Assembly (NCBI RefSeq): GCF_008728195.1
Contig: NZ_CP031598.1
Coordinates: 5,332,001 to 5,396,000 of the forward strand
DNA length: 64,000 bases
From: Roseovarius indicus
GTDB taxonomy: Bacteria > Pseudomonadota > Alphaproteobacteria > Rhodobacterales > Rhodobacteraceae
Direction of reading: 5' to 3'
The translations under genes and the position numbers were made by a program. Shown here one piece after another: positions 10,071 to 18,010 of this stretch. The notes beneath the pieces are model-generated. The model worked only from the letters and a program-made list of their open reading frames with translations, searched no databases and had not been told where the DNA came from. Positions within the stretch are counted from its first letter, which is position 1. Each line of letters starts with the position of its first letter.

Positions 10071-10643
10071 TTATTTCTCCTCCGACCCGTCGGTCTCGAT
10101 ATCGTCAAATTGTTCTTCGTTGAGCACGCCCGCATCCTTGCGCGCCTTCAACATGTCGCGGATCAGCTCGTCGGTCAGCACCAGCTTGGCATCCGCCAGC
10201 CAGTCGAACTGCAGCCCCACGGTGCCCTCGTCGAGATTGATCAGCACCTCGCCGCCCTCGACCCCGGCCAGCACGCCCTTGAACCGTTTCCGGCCCTCGA
10301 TAAGCTCATGCGTCTCGATCTTCGCCTCGTACCCCTCGAACTCCTCGAAGTCCTTGAGCCGTGTCAAAGGCCGGTCGATCCCGGGACTCGACACTTCCAG
10401 CGTATAGGCATCGGTGATCGGGTCCTCGACATCCAGCACGGCACTCACCGCGTTCGAAATATCGGCGCAATCATCCACCTCGATCCCGCCATCGGGTTTC
10501 TCGGCCATGATCTGAAGCGTCGCGGTCTTCCCGCCCATCAGCCGCACGCGCACAAGCTCATACCCCATGTCCTCGATGACGGGGGTGATGATCTCGGCCA
10601 TCCTGCGGTCGATGGCGGATTTGGCGATCAGGGTGTTGCTCAT
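10071..10643 (-). CDS. rimP: Ribosome maturation factor RimP
   Basis: RimP assists early assembly of the 30S subunit. The 190-residue protein has the typical N-terminal alpha/beta domain ([15 protein letters not shown]), the [10 protein letters not shown] motif and a C-terminal Sm-like domain. I chose ATG 10643 because GAAGGA stands 4 bp ahead and MSNTLIAKS is a usual beginning; the open frame reaches back to 10766 but would cross the hairpin and T-tract. First gene of the rimP-nusA-rnpM-infB operon. Confidence 0.94.
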   Translation of the reverse strand: MSNTLIAKSAIDRRMAEIITPVIEDMGYELVRVRLMGGKTATLQIMAEKPDGGIEVDDCADISNAVSAVLDVEDPITDAYTLEVSSPGIDRPLTRLKDFEEFEGYEAKIETHELIEGRKRFKGVLAGVEGGEVLINLDEGTVGLQFDWLADAKLVLTDELIRDMLKARKDAGVLNEEQFDDIETDGSEEK

Positions 10644-10658
10644 CGGTCCTTCAAACAC

Positions 10659-10681
10659 AAAAAAACGGGCGCGCGGCCCGT
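10659..10681 (-). terminator. Terminator-like hairpin in the rimP leader (candidate attenuator)
   Basis: In the rimP direction the transcript would fold ACGGGC / GCCCGU (10676-10681 with 10665-10670) around a 5-nt loop, directly followed by seven U (10659-10665, the last base shared with the stem). The rimP SD begins only a few bases later. This is an intrinsic-terminator shape placed between the candidate promoter and the first gene. Confidence 0.6.
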
Positions 10682-10737
10682 CGTAGCTATCCGGTGGAGC
10701 CTCCGGTTTGGACCCGGCGGCGCCGCTGTTGATGGGG

Positions 10738-10766
10738 GATATACGCCCACCGGGGTGAGTCTGCAA
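10738..10766 (-). promoter_or_regulatory. Candidate promoter of the rimP-nusA-rnpM-infB operon
   Basis: On the minus strand TTGCAG (10761-10766) and TATATC (10738-10743) are 17 bp apart, between the decarboxylase stop and the leader hairpin. The leader to rimP would be about 90 nt. Consensus match only. Confidence 0.45.
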
Positions 10767-10788
10767 GGGGCTTGGTCAAAGAATGGTC

Positions 10789-12207
10789 TTATCCCGCCGC
10801 ACGCGCCTCCCGTTCCACCGCCGCCACGGCCAGCCTGACGTCATCTTCCGTCGTCCGATGATTGACGATCGCCGCCCGAAGACACGACCGCCCGTTCAGT
10901 GTCGTGGTCGAAAACACCGCCTCGCCTGAAAGCTGCAGCGCGGTGGCAATCGCCGACGGGTCGCCCTGCGTTACATGGAAACAGCACACGTTCGCCTGAA
11001 CCGGCTGCGCCATCTCCAACACCTCCGACGCCTCCACCAGCTCCGCCATCAGCGCCGCCTGCCGGCAATTGTCGCTGATTGTCGCAGAAAGCGCCGGCAC
11101 CCCCGCCGCCTTGATCCCGGCCCAGACCTTCAGCGCCCGGAACCCCCGGCTCAACTCCAGCCCGTAATCCGTGAACCACGTCTCGCCCCCGCCAAGCCCC
11201 GCAACCTGCCCTTCCAGATAAGCGGGCCGGGTCGAAAACGTCCTCCGGTGCAGATCGCCGTCGCGCATCAGCACCATGCCGCAATCATAAGGGACCCCGA
11301 TCCACTTGTGGAAATCGGCGGCAATGCTGTCGGCCCGGTCCACCCCCTTGACCAGATCACACCAGGGGTCCTCGGCCAGAACCGCCCAGAACCCGAACGC
11401 GCCGTCCACGTGAAACCACAACCCTTCACGGCGGCACAGCCCGGCAATCGCATCCAGCCTGTCGAAGTTTCCGGTATTCACAGACCCGGCCGTGCCCACC
11501 ACGGCCATCGGCACGATCCGGTCGGCACGATCCTCGGCAATCGCCGCCTCCAGCGCCTCCATATCCATGGCGCCATCGGGGCCCAGCGGAATGTGCCGCA
11601 CGGCCCCGCTGCCATGCCCCATCACTTCCATCGCCTTCTCGAAACAGGAATGCGCGCCCTGCGCCGCATAGACTCTGATCCGGCCCAATCCGGCGATTCC
11701 ATCCTTCCGAACGGCATCGCCGAACAGCTTCATCCTCGCCGCGCTCATCGCCAGAATGGTCGCCTGGCTTGTGCCGGTGGTCAGCACGCCCGACGCCCCC
11801 TCCGGCAACCCAGCCTGTCGGCGCGACCAGTCGATCACGGCCTGTTCCACCGCCATCGCCCCATGATCGCGCCCGCCGAGATTGGCGTTCATCGTCGCCG
11901 CCACCATCTCGGCCGCCACGCCCATCGGCTGGCCCGTGCCATGCACCCAGCCGAAGAACCGCGGATGCGTGTTGCCCGTCGCATAGGGCATCACCTCGCC
12001 GCGCATGATCGCGAAAACCTCCGCCTCGCTCAGCCCCGGCTCATCGGGGCCCAGCGCGACCGTCTCGGCAATATCGTCCGGCTTCGGTATCCACGGCAGA
12101 TCCCGTGCCTGCTCCACCCGTTCGAGACAGGCATCCGCCAGCTCGTGAAACGCGCGCCGAAAAGCCTCCGGGTCGGCGGGATCGATGCGGTATCCGGGCT
12201 TGGTCAT
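10789..12207 (-). CDS. PLP-dependent group II amino-acid decarboxylase
   Basis: A 472-residue protein of the aromatic-amino-acid/glutamate decarboxylase superfamily. The PLP-binding lysine is in DFHKWIG at about residue 300; HVDGAFG supplies the Asp that contacts the pyridine nitrogen, and the N-terminal TGNTHPRFFGWVHG segment is typical. The substrate (aromatic amino acid, 2,4-diaminobutyrate or other) cannot be decided. ATG 12207 gives the normal MTKPGYRIDP start; a GTG at 12219 has a slightly better SD. The longer frame to 12444 would overlap the CDGSH gene and is not credible. Confidence 0.88.
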   Translation of the reverse strand: MTKPGYRIDPADPEAFRRAFHELADACLERVEQARDLPWIPKPDDIAETVALGPDEPGLSEAEVFAIMRGEVMPYATGNTHPRFFGWVHGTGQPMGVAAEMVAATMNANLGGRDHGAMAVEQAVIDWSRRQAGLPEGASGVLTTGTSQATILAMSAARMKLFGDAVRKDGIAGLGRIRVYAAQGAHSCFEKAMEVMGHGSGAVRHIPLGPDGAMDMEALEAAIAEDRADRIVPMAVVGTAGSVNTGNFDRLDAIAGLCRREGLWFHVDGAFGFWAVLAEDPWCDLVKGVDRADSIAADFHKWIGVPYDCGMVLMRDGDLHRRTFSTRPAYLEGQVAGLGGGETWFTDYGLELSRGFRALKVWAGIKAAGVPALSATISDNCRQAALMAELVEASEVLEMAQPVQANVCCFHVTQGDPSAIATALQLSGEAVFSTTTLNGRSCLRAAIVNHRTTEDDVRLAVAAVEREARAAG

Positions 12208-12328
12208 GGGGGCGCTCACGTCTCTTGCCCCGCCAGACGCGGCCGGGCTTCCTAGGCCGACAGCCTGCAACGGAAGGCCTGAGGTCGCAATAGCGCGGGC
12301 CGGGCAGTCGTCTCCCGCGCCAGTGGCG

Positions 12329-12955
12329 TTACTCCGCCGTCCACCCTTCGTCGTGATGCGTCCCGTCGCAATAGGGCTTGTTCCCCGACATGCCGCACCG
12401 GCACAACACGTATTTCTTCGACGACATGCCCTCCGCCTGCGCACCTGCCGGCGAGGTCACGTCCTGCACCCAATAGGGCCCGTCCTTCTCGATGGTAATG
12501 TCGCACCGTTCCGTCAGTCGATGCTCGCGCCCGCCATCCGCACGCTTCAGCGCCAGCGCGCCCGAGGGGCATGCGGCGACAACCTCTTCCACCTCGGCCC
12601 GCGTGCCCTTGTCCGGCTGAATCCATGGTTTCTGCTCGGGGTCGAACACATGCCCGGCCAGACGCCCGCACTCGGCCGCATGGGCACAGATGCGCGGGTT
12701 GAAGGTCACAGTCACCTCTTCGCCCTCATAGGTCAGAATCTTGTCCTTGCCCGACGGCTCACCGCTGTCGCTCTTGAAACCGACCTTCTCGTGGCTGCCG
12801 TCACAGAACGGCTTGTTCCCGGAATGGCCGCAACGACACAGGGCCATCGTGGCCTTCACCTCGATGTCTTCCCCGTCGGGGCCTTTCATATTGCGAATGT
12901 GCTTGGCGACGAAGGGCCCGTTCTCGCGCGCTTCGATGGCTGGTTTGTCCGACAT
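12329..12955 (-). CDS. Iron-sulfur protein: CDGSH - ferredoxin-like - CDGSH
   Basis: A 208-residue cytoplasmic protein with three cofactor parts: an N-terminal CDGSH motif (CRCGHSGNKPFCDGSH, about residues 40-55) for a 2Fe-2S cluster, a central divergent Fer4_19-like segment (CAHAAEC ... ACPSGAL), and a C-terminal CDGSH motif (CRCGMSGNKPYCDGTH, about 185-200). ATG 12955 has a perfect AGGAGG eight bases upstream. The 11-bp tandem array at 13006-13049 lies 50-95 bp before its start. Role unknown; electron transfer or cluster handling is likely from the family. Confidence 0.9.
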   Translation of the reverse strand: MSDKPAIEARENGPFVAKHIRNMKGPDGEDIEVKATMALCRCGHSGNKPFCDGSHEKVGFKSDSGEPSGKDKILTYEGEEVTVTFNPRICAHAAECGRLAGHVFDPEQKPWIQPDKGTRAEVEEVVAACPSGALALKRADGGREHRLTERCDITIEKDGPYWVQDVTSPAGAQAEGMSSKKYVLCRCGMSGNKPYCDGTHHDEGWTAE

Positions 12956-13005
12956 GATGTACCTCCTGTTGCAACAAGAAGGTAGGTCGCGCATCGGTTC
13001 CGCCC

Positions 13006-13049
13006 ACCGACGTAATACCGACAAAATACCGACGTTATACCGACGTTGG
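13006..13049 (-). repeat. Tandem array A: four 11-bp units ACGTCGGTATT-type
   Basis: Four head-to-tail units on the plus strand: ACCGACGTAAT, ACCGACAAAAT, ACCGACGTTAT, ACCGACGTTGG, with no gaps. In the direction of the flanking pip and CDGSH genes (minus) it reads CGTCGGTAT repeatedly and starts 13 bp after the pip stop. The same unit in four copies recurs at 61896-61939. Confidence 0.95.
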
Positions 13050-13061
13050 AAAATCGGGGGG

Positions 13062-14033
13062 TCAGTCGCGTCCCAGCGCCTGCATCACGCGCACCAGCTC
13101 GGCGCTGATCCCCGGCTCCGACAACGCATGCCCGGCCAGCGGAATCATCCTCAGATCGGCTTTTTCCCAGTCTCTCGCCAGCCTGAACGCCGATTCCGGC
13201 GGGCAGATCATGTCGTATCTGCCCTGCACGATCGTGCCGGGGATGTGCGATATTTTGGGAATGTTATCAAATATTTGCCCGTCGGTCTCCAGGAAGCCGG
13301 CATTGGTGAAATAGTGGTTCTCCAGCCGCGCAAAGGCCCGCGCATAATCCGGCGGGCTCTCCCCACCCACACCGCTCGACCCGACGGTTGCCAGCGCATT
13401 CTCCCATGACGCCCAGGCCTTGCCGTATCTCGCCTCTTCGGCCCGGTCCCCCGAAAACAGCCTCCGATGGTACGCGGCGATCATATCCCCCCGCTCATCC
13501 TCGGGTATAAGCCGTTGAAACTGTTCCCATGTTTCCGGCCAGAAACGCCCGGCACCACCCCCATAGAACCAGTCCAGCTCGGCCTGGGTCATGGTGAACA
13601 CCCCCCTTAAAACAAGGTGCACCGCCCGATCCGGATGCGCTTGCGCATAGATCAGCGCCAGCGTCGCGCCCCAACTTCCGCCGAAGACGATCCACCGCTC
13701 GATGCCCAGCGCCCCGCGGATTTTTTCAATGTCATCAACCAGATGCCACGTCGTGTTTGCCTCCACGCTGGCATGAGGCTTCGACCGGCCACAACCGCGC
13801 TGATCGAACAGCACGATCCGAAACACCTTCGGATCGAAATACCGCCGCATCGCCGGGCTGCACCCACCCCCGGGCCCGCCATGCAGCACCACCACAGGCT
13901 TCCCCTCGGGGTTGCCCGACTGCTCCACATAAATCGTGTGCCCGTCGCCCACATCCATCATCCGCCGGTCGAACGGCTCGACTGGCGGGTACAAATACTG
14001 GACTGCGCTCTTTTGGCCTGAGAATTTATCCAT
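13062..14033 (-). CDS. pip: Proline iminopeptidase
   Basis: An alpha/beta-hydrolase of the peptidase S33 family that removes N-terminal proline. The oxyanion HGGPGGGCS motif is at 51-59, the nucleophile Ser120 in GGSWGAT, and the acid and base in GRYDMICP and AGHALSE near the C-terminus. The length (323) is normal. It diverges from ubiG with only about 50 bp between starts, so the promoters must be back to back; a TATATA box in that gap could serve one of them. Confidence 0.95.
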   Translation of the reverse strand: MDKFSGQKSAVQYLYPPVEPFDRRMMDVGDGHTIYVEQSGNPEGKPVVVLHGGPGGGCSPAMRRYFDPKVFRIVLFDQRGCGRSKPHASVEANTTWHLVDDIEKIRGALGIERWIVFGGSWGATLALIYAQAHPDRAVHLVLRGVFTMTQAELDWFYGGGAGRFWPETWEQFQRLIPEDERGDMIAAYHRRLFSGDRAEEARYGKAWASWENALATVGSSGVGGESPPDYARAFARLENHYFTNAGFLETDGQIFDNIPKISHIPGTIVQGRYDMICPPESAFRLARDWEKADLRMIPLAGHALSEPGISAELVRVMQALGRD

Positions 14034-14082
14034 GACCGTCCTATATACGAGGGCGTGACCAAAAGAGCATATGGAGAGCAGA

Positions 14083-14829
14083 ATGCAAGCCGCTCAGACC
14101 ACGATTGACGCCGGTGAAGTCGCAAAATTCGAGGCAATGGCCGCAGAATGGTGGGATCCGAACGGAAAATTCAAACCACTGCACATGCTCAACCCTTGCA
14201 GGCTTGACTATATCACTAGCCAGATCGCGGCGGAATTCGACCGCGACCTGAACGCGACGTCACCCTTCGAAGGCCTGCGAATCCTCGACATCGGCTGCGG
14301 CGGCGGGCTTTTGAGCGAGCCGATGGCGCGACTTGGGGCCGAGGTTGTCGGCGCCGACGCCGCCGAGCGCAACATCCCGGTGGCACAGATTCATGCCGAG
14401 CAGTCGGGACTTTCCATCGATTACCGCCACACGACAGCCGAAGCGCTGGCCGGCGCTGGCGAGCAGTTCGACGCGGTGCTGAACATGGAAGTGGTCGAGC
14501 ATGTATCCGATCCGCTGGCCTATCTCACGGCCTGTCAGCAGCTTCTGAAACCTGGCGGCATTCACATCTGCTCCACCATCAACCGCAATCCGAAAAGCTT
14601 CGCGATGGCCATTGTCGGGGCCGAGTACGTGATGCGCTGGCTGCCCAAGGGCACGCACGAATGGTCGAAATTCATCACGCCCGACGAGCTTTATAAACTG
14701 ATTGAACAGGCCGGCCTCTCACCGGTCGATCGCAAGGGGTTCGTGTTCAACCCGGTGACCTGGTCATGGTCATTGTCAGATCGGGATCTGAGCGTGAACT
14801 ACGTTACCGCCAGCCTGAAACCCGCCTGA
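14083..14829 (+). CDS. ubiG: Ubiquinone biosynthesis O-methyltransferase UbiG
   Basis: UbiG carries out both O-methylations of ubiquinone synthesis. Motif [20 protein letters not shown] begins at about residue 67, and the N-terminal [19 protein letters not shown] segment is diagnostic. I chose ATG 14083 (GGAGAG just ahead, [12 protein letters not shown]); ATG 14071 in the same frame is possible. The stop abuts the stop of the convergent marR gene with no spacer. Confidence 0.96.
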   Translation: MQAAQTTIDAGEVAKFEAMAAEWWDPNGKFKPLHMLNPCRLDYITSQIAAEFDRDLNATSPFEGLRILDIGCGGGLLSEPMARLGAEVVGADAAERNIPVAQIHAEQSGLSIDYRHTTAEALAGAGEQFDAVLNMEVVEHVSDPLAYLTACQQLLKPGGIHICSTINRNPKSFAMAIVGAEYVMRWLPKGTHEWSKFITPDELYKLIEQAGLSPVDRKGFVFNPVTWSWSLSDRDLSVNYVTASLKPA

Positions 14830-15276
14830 TCAGCTACCCGACTCCATCTTCGTCCGCAGTTCGCGGAGAACCGGCAGGGTGGCCCGCACCTTGTCCTCGC
14901 CAAGTTCATCGACCAGCTCGGAAATCAGCGGGGAAATAGCTGAAATCGCCGCATCGCGCGCTTGCCGGCCGGCGGGGCTGATTGTCACCATCTTGCGGCG
15001 GGCATCGTCCCAGTCGGGGCGGATATGCACGTAACCGGCCCATTCCAGTTTACCCAGGGTGTTGGTCATCGCGCCCCTTGTCACGTGGAACGACGTGGCC
15101 AATTGCGCAGGGCTTCTTTCGCCACCGATACGGGCAAGGTGATTCAAAACGGAAAAATGCGAGATTTCCATGCCCTTCGGCAGCACCCGGCTCAACTTGT
15201 TCCGGATGAGCTGTTCATTGGTCAGGATTTCGCTGAAGAGCGTCACCGCAAGGGGGTTGCCGGGTTTTTCTGTCAT
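14830..15276 (-). CDS. MarR-family transcriptional regulator
   Basis: A 148-residue winged-helix protein: helices with FSVLNHLARIGGERSPAQLA, the recognition helix (FHVTRGAMTNTLGKLEWAGYV) and the wing RPDWDDARRKMVTISPAG, which is the MarR signature. It is the last gene of the comF-grxC-nitrilase-marR run and overlaps the nitrilase gene by 4 bp. A ligand cannot be guessed. It may control the same run; an inverted repeat in the comF-grxC gap is a candidate site. Confidence 0.92.
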   Translation of the reverse strand: MTEKPGNPLAVTLFSEILTNEQLIRNKLSRVLPKGMEISHFSVLNHLARIGGERSPAQLATSFHVTRGAMTNTLGKLEWAGYVHIRPDWDDARRKMVTISPAGRQARDAAISAISPLISELVDELGEDKVRATLPVLRELRTKMESGS

Positions 15277-16106
15277 TCAGGGTCGTCGAACCGATTGGCC
15301 TGCCGCAGGGAAGGGATGCGGCGCCTCGCTTCTTCCACGTCTTTCATATCCAGATCAATGCATATCACACCCGGCTCTTCCCCGGCATCCGCCAGAATGT
15401 CACCCCATGGGCCGATTGCCATGGAATGCCCATAGGTTTGGCGTTGTTTGCCGCGCGTGGCCGGGTGAGTGCCGGTCTGTGCCGGAGCAAGGACGTAGGA
15501 CCCCGTTTCAATGGCCCGGGCGCGCAGAAGGGTTTCCCAATGCGCGGCGCCAGTGACCGCCGAAAACGCGGACGGCACTGTCAGGATCTGGGCGCCTTCT
15601 TGGGCCAGTTGTCGGTAGAGGTGGGGAAAACGGATGTCGTAGCATACGGTCAGCCCGATCGTGCCAAACGGGGTCTCGGCCATGACCGCGGTTTCCCCCG
15701 GCCGATAGCCGTCGGATTCGCGGTAGACCTCGGTTTCCGAAACCTGCACATTGAACATGTGGATCTTGTCGTACCGCGCTGCAATCGATCCGTCGGGTGC
15801 GATCAGAAATGACCGATTGGCGAAACGGCCATCCGCATCGTCGGTTTTCAGGGCGATGGACCCGATCAGACACCAGACCCGGGCCGTCTTTGCCTTTTCG
15901 CGCAGCGCGGCAAGGGTCTCATCCTCGGCCTCAGGCCTGAGCACCTCTTTCTGCCGGGTCCGGCTGGTCGAAAGGCAATTCGTAACCTCGGGCGTCAGGA
16001 TGAACCCTGCGCCGAGGCGCACCGCCTCGTCAAACCGCGCGCCGACGTCGGAGATGTTTGCGGCGGGATCATCCCCGCTGGTCAACTGAAGAAGCGCCGC
16101 CTTCAT
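15273..16106 (-). CDS. Carbon-nitrogen hydrolase (nitrilase superfamily, Nit/omega-amidase-like)
   Basis: A 277-residue cytoplasmic amidase. The catalytic triad is visible: Glu40 in ILTPEVTN, Lys in YDKIHMFNV and Cys in LTVCYDIRFPHL. It resembles the Nit branch, whose characterised members hydrolyse deaminated glutathione or omega-amides. Its 4-bp overlap with glutaredoxin grxC makes a link to glutathione metabolism attractive, but that is inference. Confidence 0.93.
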   Translation of the reverse strand: MKAALLQLTSGDDPAANISDVGARFDEAVRLGAGFILTPEVTNCLSTSRTRQKEVLRPEAEDETLAALREKAKTARVWCLIGSIALKTDDADGRFANRSFLIAPDGSIAARYDKIHMFNVQVSETEVYRESDGYRPGETAVMAETPFGTIGLTVCYDIRFPHLYRQLAQEGAQILTVPSAFSAVTGAAHWETLLRARAIETGSYVLAPAQTGTHPATRGKQRQTYGHSMAIGPWGDILADAGEEPGVICIDLDMKDVEEARRRIPSLRQANRFDDPE

Positions 16107-16360
16107 GCGGCCAGCAGCGGATCCAGCTTCCCGGCGCGGTCTAGCGCGTAAAGCTCGTCGCAGCCGCCGACATGCGTATCACCGACAAATATCTGCGGGA
16201 CGGTGCGGCCGCCGCTGGCCCGTTCTATCATCTCGGCCTTGCGCTTGGGGTTCGCCAACACATCGATCTCCGAAAAGCTGACGCCTTTCTCGGTAAGCAG
16301 CCGTTTGGCGGCGTGACAGAAGCCGCAGAGCGGCGAGGTATAGATTTCAACCGGTTTCAT
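16103..16360 (-). CDS. grxC: Glutaredoxin 3
   Basis: An 85-residue glutathione-dependent thiol oxidoreductase with the active site C12-G-F-C15, the cis-Pro motif TVPQIF and the glutathione-contacting GGCDEL. The active site CGFC differs from the more common CPYC of glutaredoxin 3. The SD AGGAAAT precedes ATG 16360, and a 22-bp inverted repeat overlaps this region. comF lies 33 bp upstream and the nitrilase gene overlaps downstream. Confidence 0.95.
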   Translation of the reverse strand: MKPVEIYTSPLCGFCHAAKRLLTEKGVSFSEIDVLANPKRKAEMIERASGGRTVPQIFVGDTHVGGCDELYALDRAGKLDPLLAA

Positions 16361-16367
16361 GACGATT

Positions 16368-16389
16368 TCCTGACATTTGCATTTCAGGA
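16368..16389. repeat. Inverted repeat TCCTGA-N10-TCAGGA between comF and grxC
   Basis: Perfect 6-bp arms at 16368-16373 and 16384-16389 separated by 10 bp, within the 33-bp gap and overlapping the grxC SD. It could be an operator for the MarR protein encoded two genes downstream or an RNA hairpin affecting grxC translation. Confidence 0.4.
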
Positions 16390-16393
16390 GAAC

Positions 16394-17125
16394 TTAGGTG
16401 TGCTTGGCCACGCGCGCCAGTACCAGAATGCGCACATCCTCTGCGCCCGCAGCGTAACAGGCCATTGTGGCCGCGGCCATAGTCGCGCCAGAGGTCATGA
16501 CATCATCGACCAGGAGGATCGTTCGCCCCTGTGCAAGATCGGTGCGCGACGGCTTCACCGAAATCGTGCCCGAGAGCGTGCGGAACCGCTCGTCGAAACC
16601 CTGCCCCTCAAGCGGAAGGGTGCGGATGTTGCGCTGCAAGAAGTCCGGGCAATGATCGACCTCCAGCTGGCGGGCCAGTGCATTGGTCAGCAGGGCCGAC
16701 TGGTTGTAGCGTCGGCGAAGCATCCTCGTCCAATGCAGGGGGACGGGGGCTATCAGGGTATCCGGTGTAAGGAGGGGCCGTGCTGCCTTGGCCAGCCAAA
16801 GGGTTGCGGGCCGCACGATTTCATGCCGGTCGCCGTGCTTGAGCGCCAGAACCAGCTTGCGCCCATTCTCGTGATAGAGCATGGCGGCGCGACCCTCGCT
16901 CCACGGTCGAGCGATCCTGAGACAATCGTCGCAGGTAACCTTGTCGCCTTCCTCTTCTCCGGGAAGGGGTATGCCGCACAAATGACAGGACAAACCGGAG
17001 ATGAAGGGCGTGTCCCTCCAGCACGGGCCACACAGGCCGAATTCGCTTTCCACTTGTGTCCCGCACAGGATACAGCGGGGCGGATAAATCAGCTGTAAGG
17101 CTGTTTGAAAAGAAACAGACGTCAT
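16394..17125 (-). CDS. comF: ComF-family phosphoribosyltransferase-like protein
   Basis: A 243-residue protein with an N-terminal zinc-binding part (C18-x2-C21, C32-x2-C35, then CHLCG and CDDC) and a C-terminal type I phosphoribosyltransferase fold with the PRPP-loop motif ILLVDDVMTSGAT. ComF proteins act in DNA uptake in competent bacteria; the role in Rhodobacterales is unproven. ATG 17125 with GAAGG upstream starts MTSVSFQTAL; the frame open to 17512 would overlap the divergent methyltransferase-like gene and is rejected. Confidence 0.9.
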   Translation of the reverse strand: MTSVSFQTALQLIYPPRCILCGTQVESEFGLCGPCWRDTPFISGLSCHLCGIPLPGEEEGDKVTCDDCLRIARPWSEGRAAMLYHENGRKLVLALKHGDRHEIVRPATLWLAKAARPLLTPDTLIAPVPLHWTRMLRRRYNQSALLTNALARQLEVDHCPDFLQRNIRTLPLEGQGFDERFRTLSGTISVKPSRTDLAQGRTILLVDDVMTSGATMAAATMACYAAGAEDVRILVLARVAKHT

Positions 17126-17140
17126 CTTACCTTCTGAGCC

Positions 17141-17956
17141 ATGACCACCCCGCTTACCGATCGTGCGGCCCTGATCCGCAACCGTGCCCGCGCGACGACC
17201 TCGCCGGTCACTTTCCTGCATGATGCGGCTCGCGGTGAAATCGAAGATCGGCTGGCATTGGTTAATAAATCCTTTCACAATCCAGCCCTCATACGCGGAT
17301 TCGCCGCTTATTGGGACAATTTTTTGCCCGAAGCCCGCATCGTTGATGACACGGAGGTCTTGCCGCTCGCGCAGGGCTCCCACGACCTGGTGCTTCACGC
17401 CATGTGCCTGCATTGGGCAGACGACCCTGTTGGCCAACTGATCCAGGCGCGGCGAGCGCTTCGGCCTGATGGGCTTTTCCTGGGCGTCATGCTCGGGGGC
17501 GAGACCCTGCATGAACTTCGCACGGCATTGGCGCAGGCTGAGTCAGACCTTTTCGGCGGTCTGTCTCCGCGGGTGGCCCCGATGGCCGAGATCCGCGATC
17601 TGGGTGCTTTGCTGCAACGAGCCGGTTATGCCCTTCCAGTGGCAGACAGCGTGCGGTTGACGGCGAGCTATGCGACGCCGCTGCACCTGATGCAGGAGTT
17701 GCGCTTCATGGGGGAAGGCAATGCCCTTCACGCGCGGCGACGGTCAACAAGCGCAAAGGCACTGTTTGCACGGGCCAGCGAGATCTACGTAGAGAATTTC
17801 GGTGGCGAAGACGGTCGTGTGCCGGCGACCTTCGAATTGATCGTGCTGACCGGCTGGGCGCCCGACGAGAGCCAGCAGCAGCCGCTTCGCCCGGGGTCGG
17901 CCTCGCGAAGGCTGGCCGACGCGCTCGGCACCGAGGAAAGCAAGCTGAAAGATTGA
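17141..17956 (+). CDS. NDUFAF5/BioC-like methyltransferase homologue lacking a normal SAM motif I
   Basis: A 271-residue protein whose middle part (DLVLHAMCLHWADDPVGQLIQARRALRPDGLFLGVMLGGETLHELR) matches the NDUFAF5 branch of class I methyltransferases; human NDUFAF5 hydroxylates an Arg of complex I. The first-strand Gly-rich motif (usually DLGCG) is missing: the region reads PALIRGFAAYWDNFLPEARIVDD. The reading frame is otherwise intact and I recall this form in other Rhodobacterales, so it is probably a family trait. Starts 15 bp from the divergent comF ATG; hemH follows after 54 bp. Confidence 0.82.
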   Translation: MTTPLTDRAALIRNRARATTSPVTFLHDAARGEIEDRLALVNKSFHNPALIRGFAAYWDNFLPEARIVDDTEVLPLAQGSHDLVLHAMCLHWADDPVGQLIQARRALRPDGLFLGVMLGGETLHELRTALAQAESDLFGGLSPRVAPMAEIRDLGALLQRAGYALPVADSVRLTASYATPLHLMQELRFMGEGNALHARRRSTSAKALFARASEIYVENFGGEDGRVPATFELIVLTGWAPDESQQQPLRPGSASRRLADALGTEESKLKD

Positions 17957-18010
17957 CGGCACGGCTGAACCCGTTATCTCCACGGCTGACAAGAAGAGAG
18001 ACAGTGACCC

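Noticed and set aside
8557..10407. 616-codon frame antisense to nusA and rimP
   Set aside because: Shadow frame; the opposite strand has clear S1 and KH domains.
11406..11421. Another CACGTGAAAC half-site
   Set aside because: Left half unmatched; chance occurrence within the decarboxylase gene.
10975..12255. 426-codon frame antisense to the decarboxylase
   Set aside because: Composition (His/Arg/Pro) and no motifs; the decarboxylase has its PLP lysine motif.
17126..17512. Upstream extension of the comF frame
   Set aside because: Would overlap the divergent methyltransferase-like gene; a good SD and the family start point to 17125.
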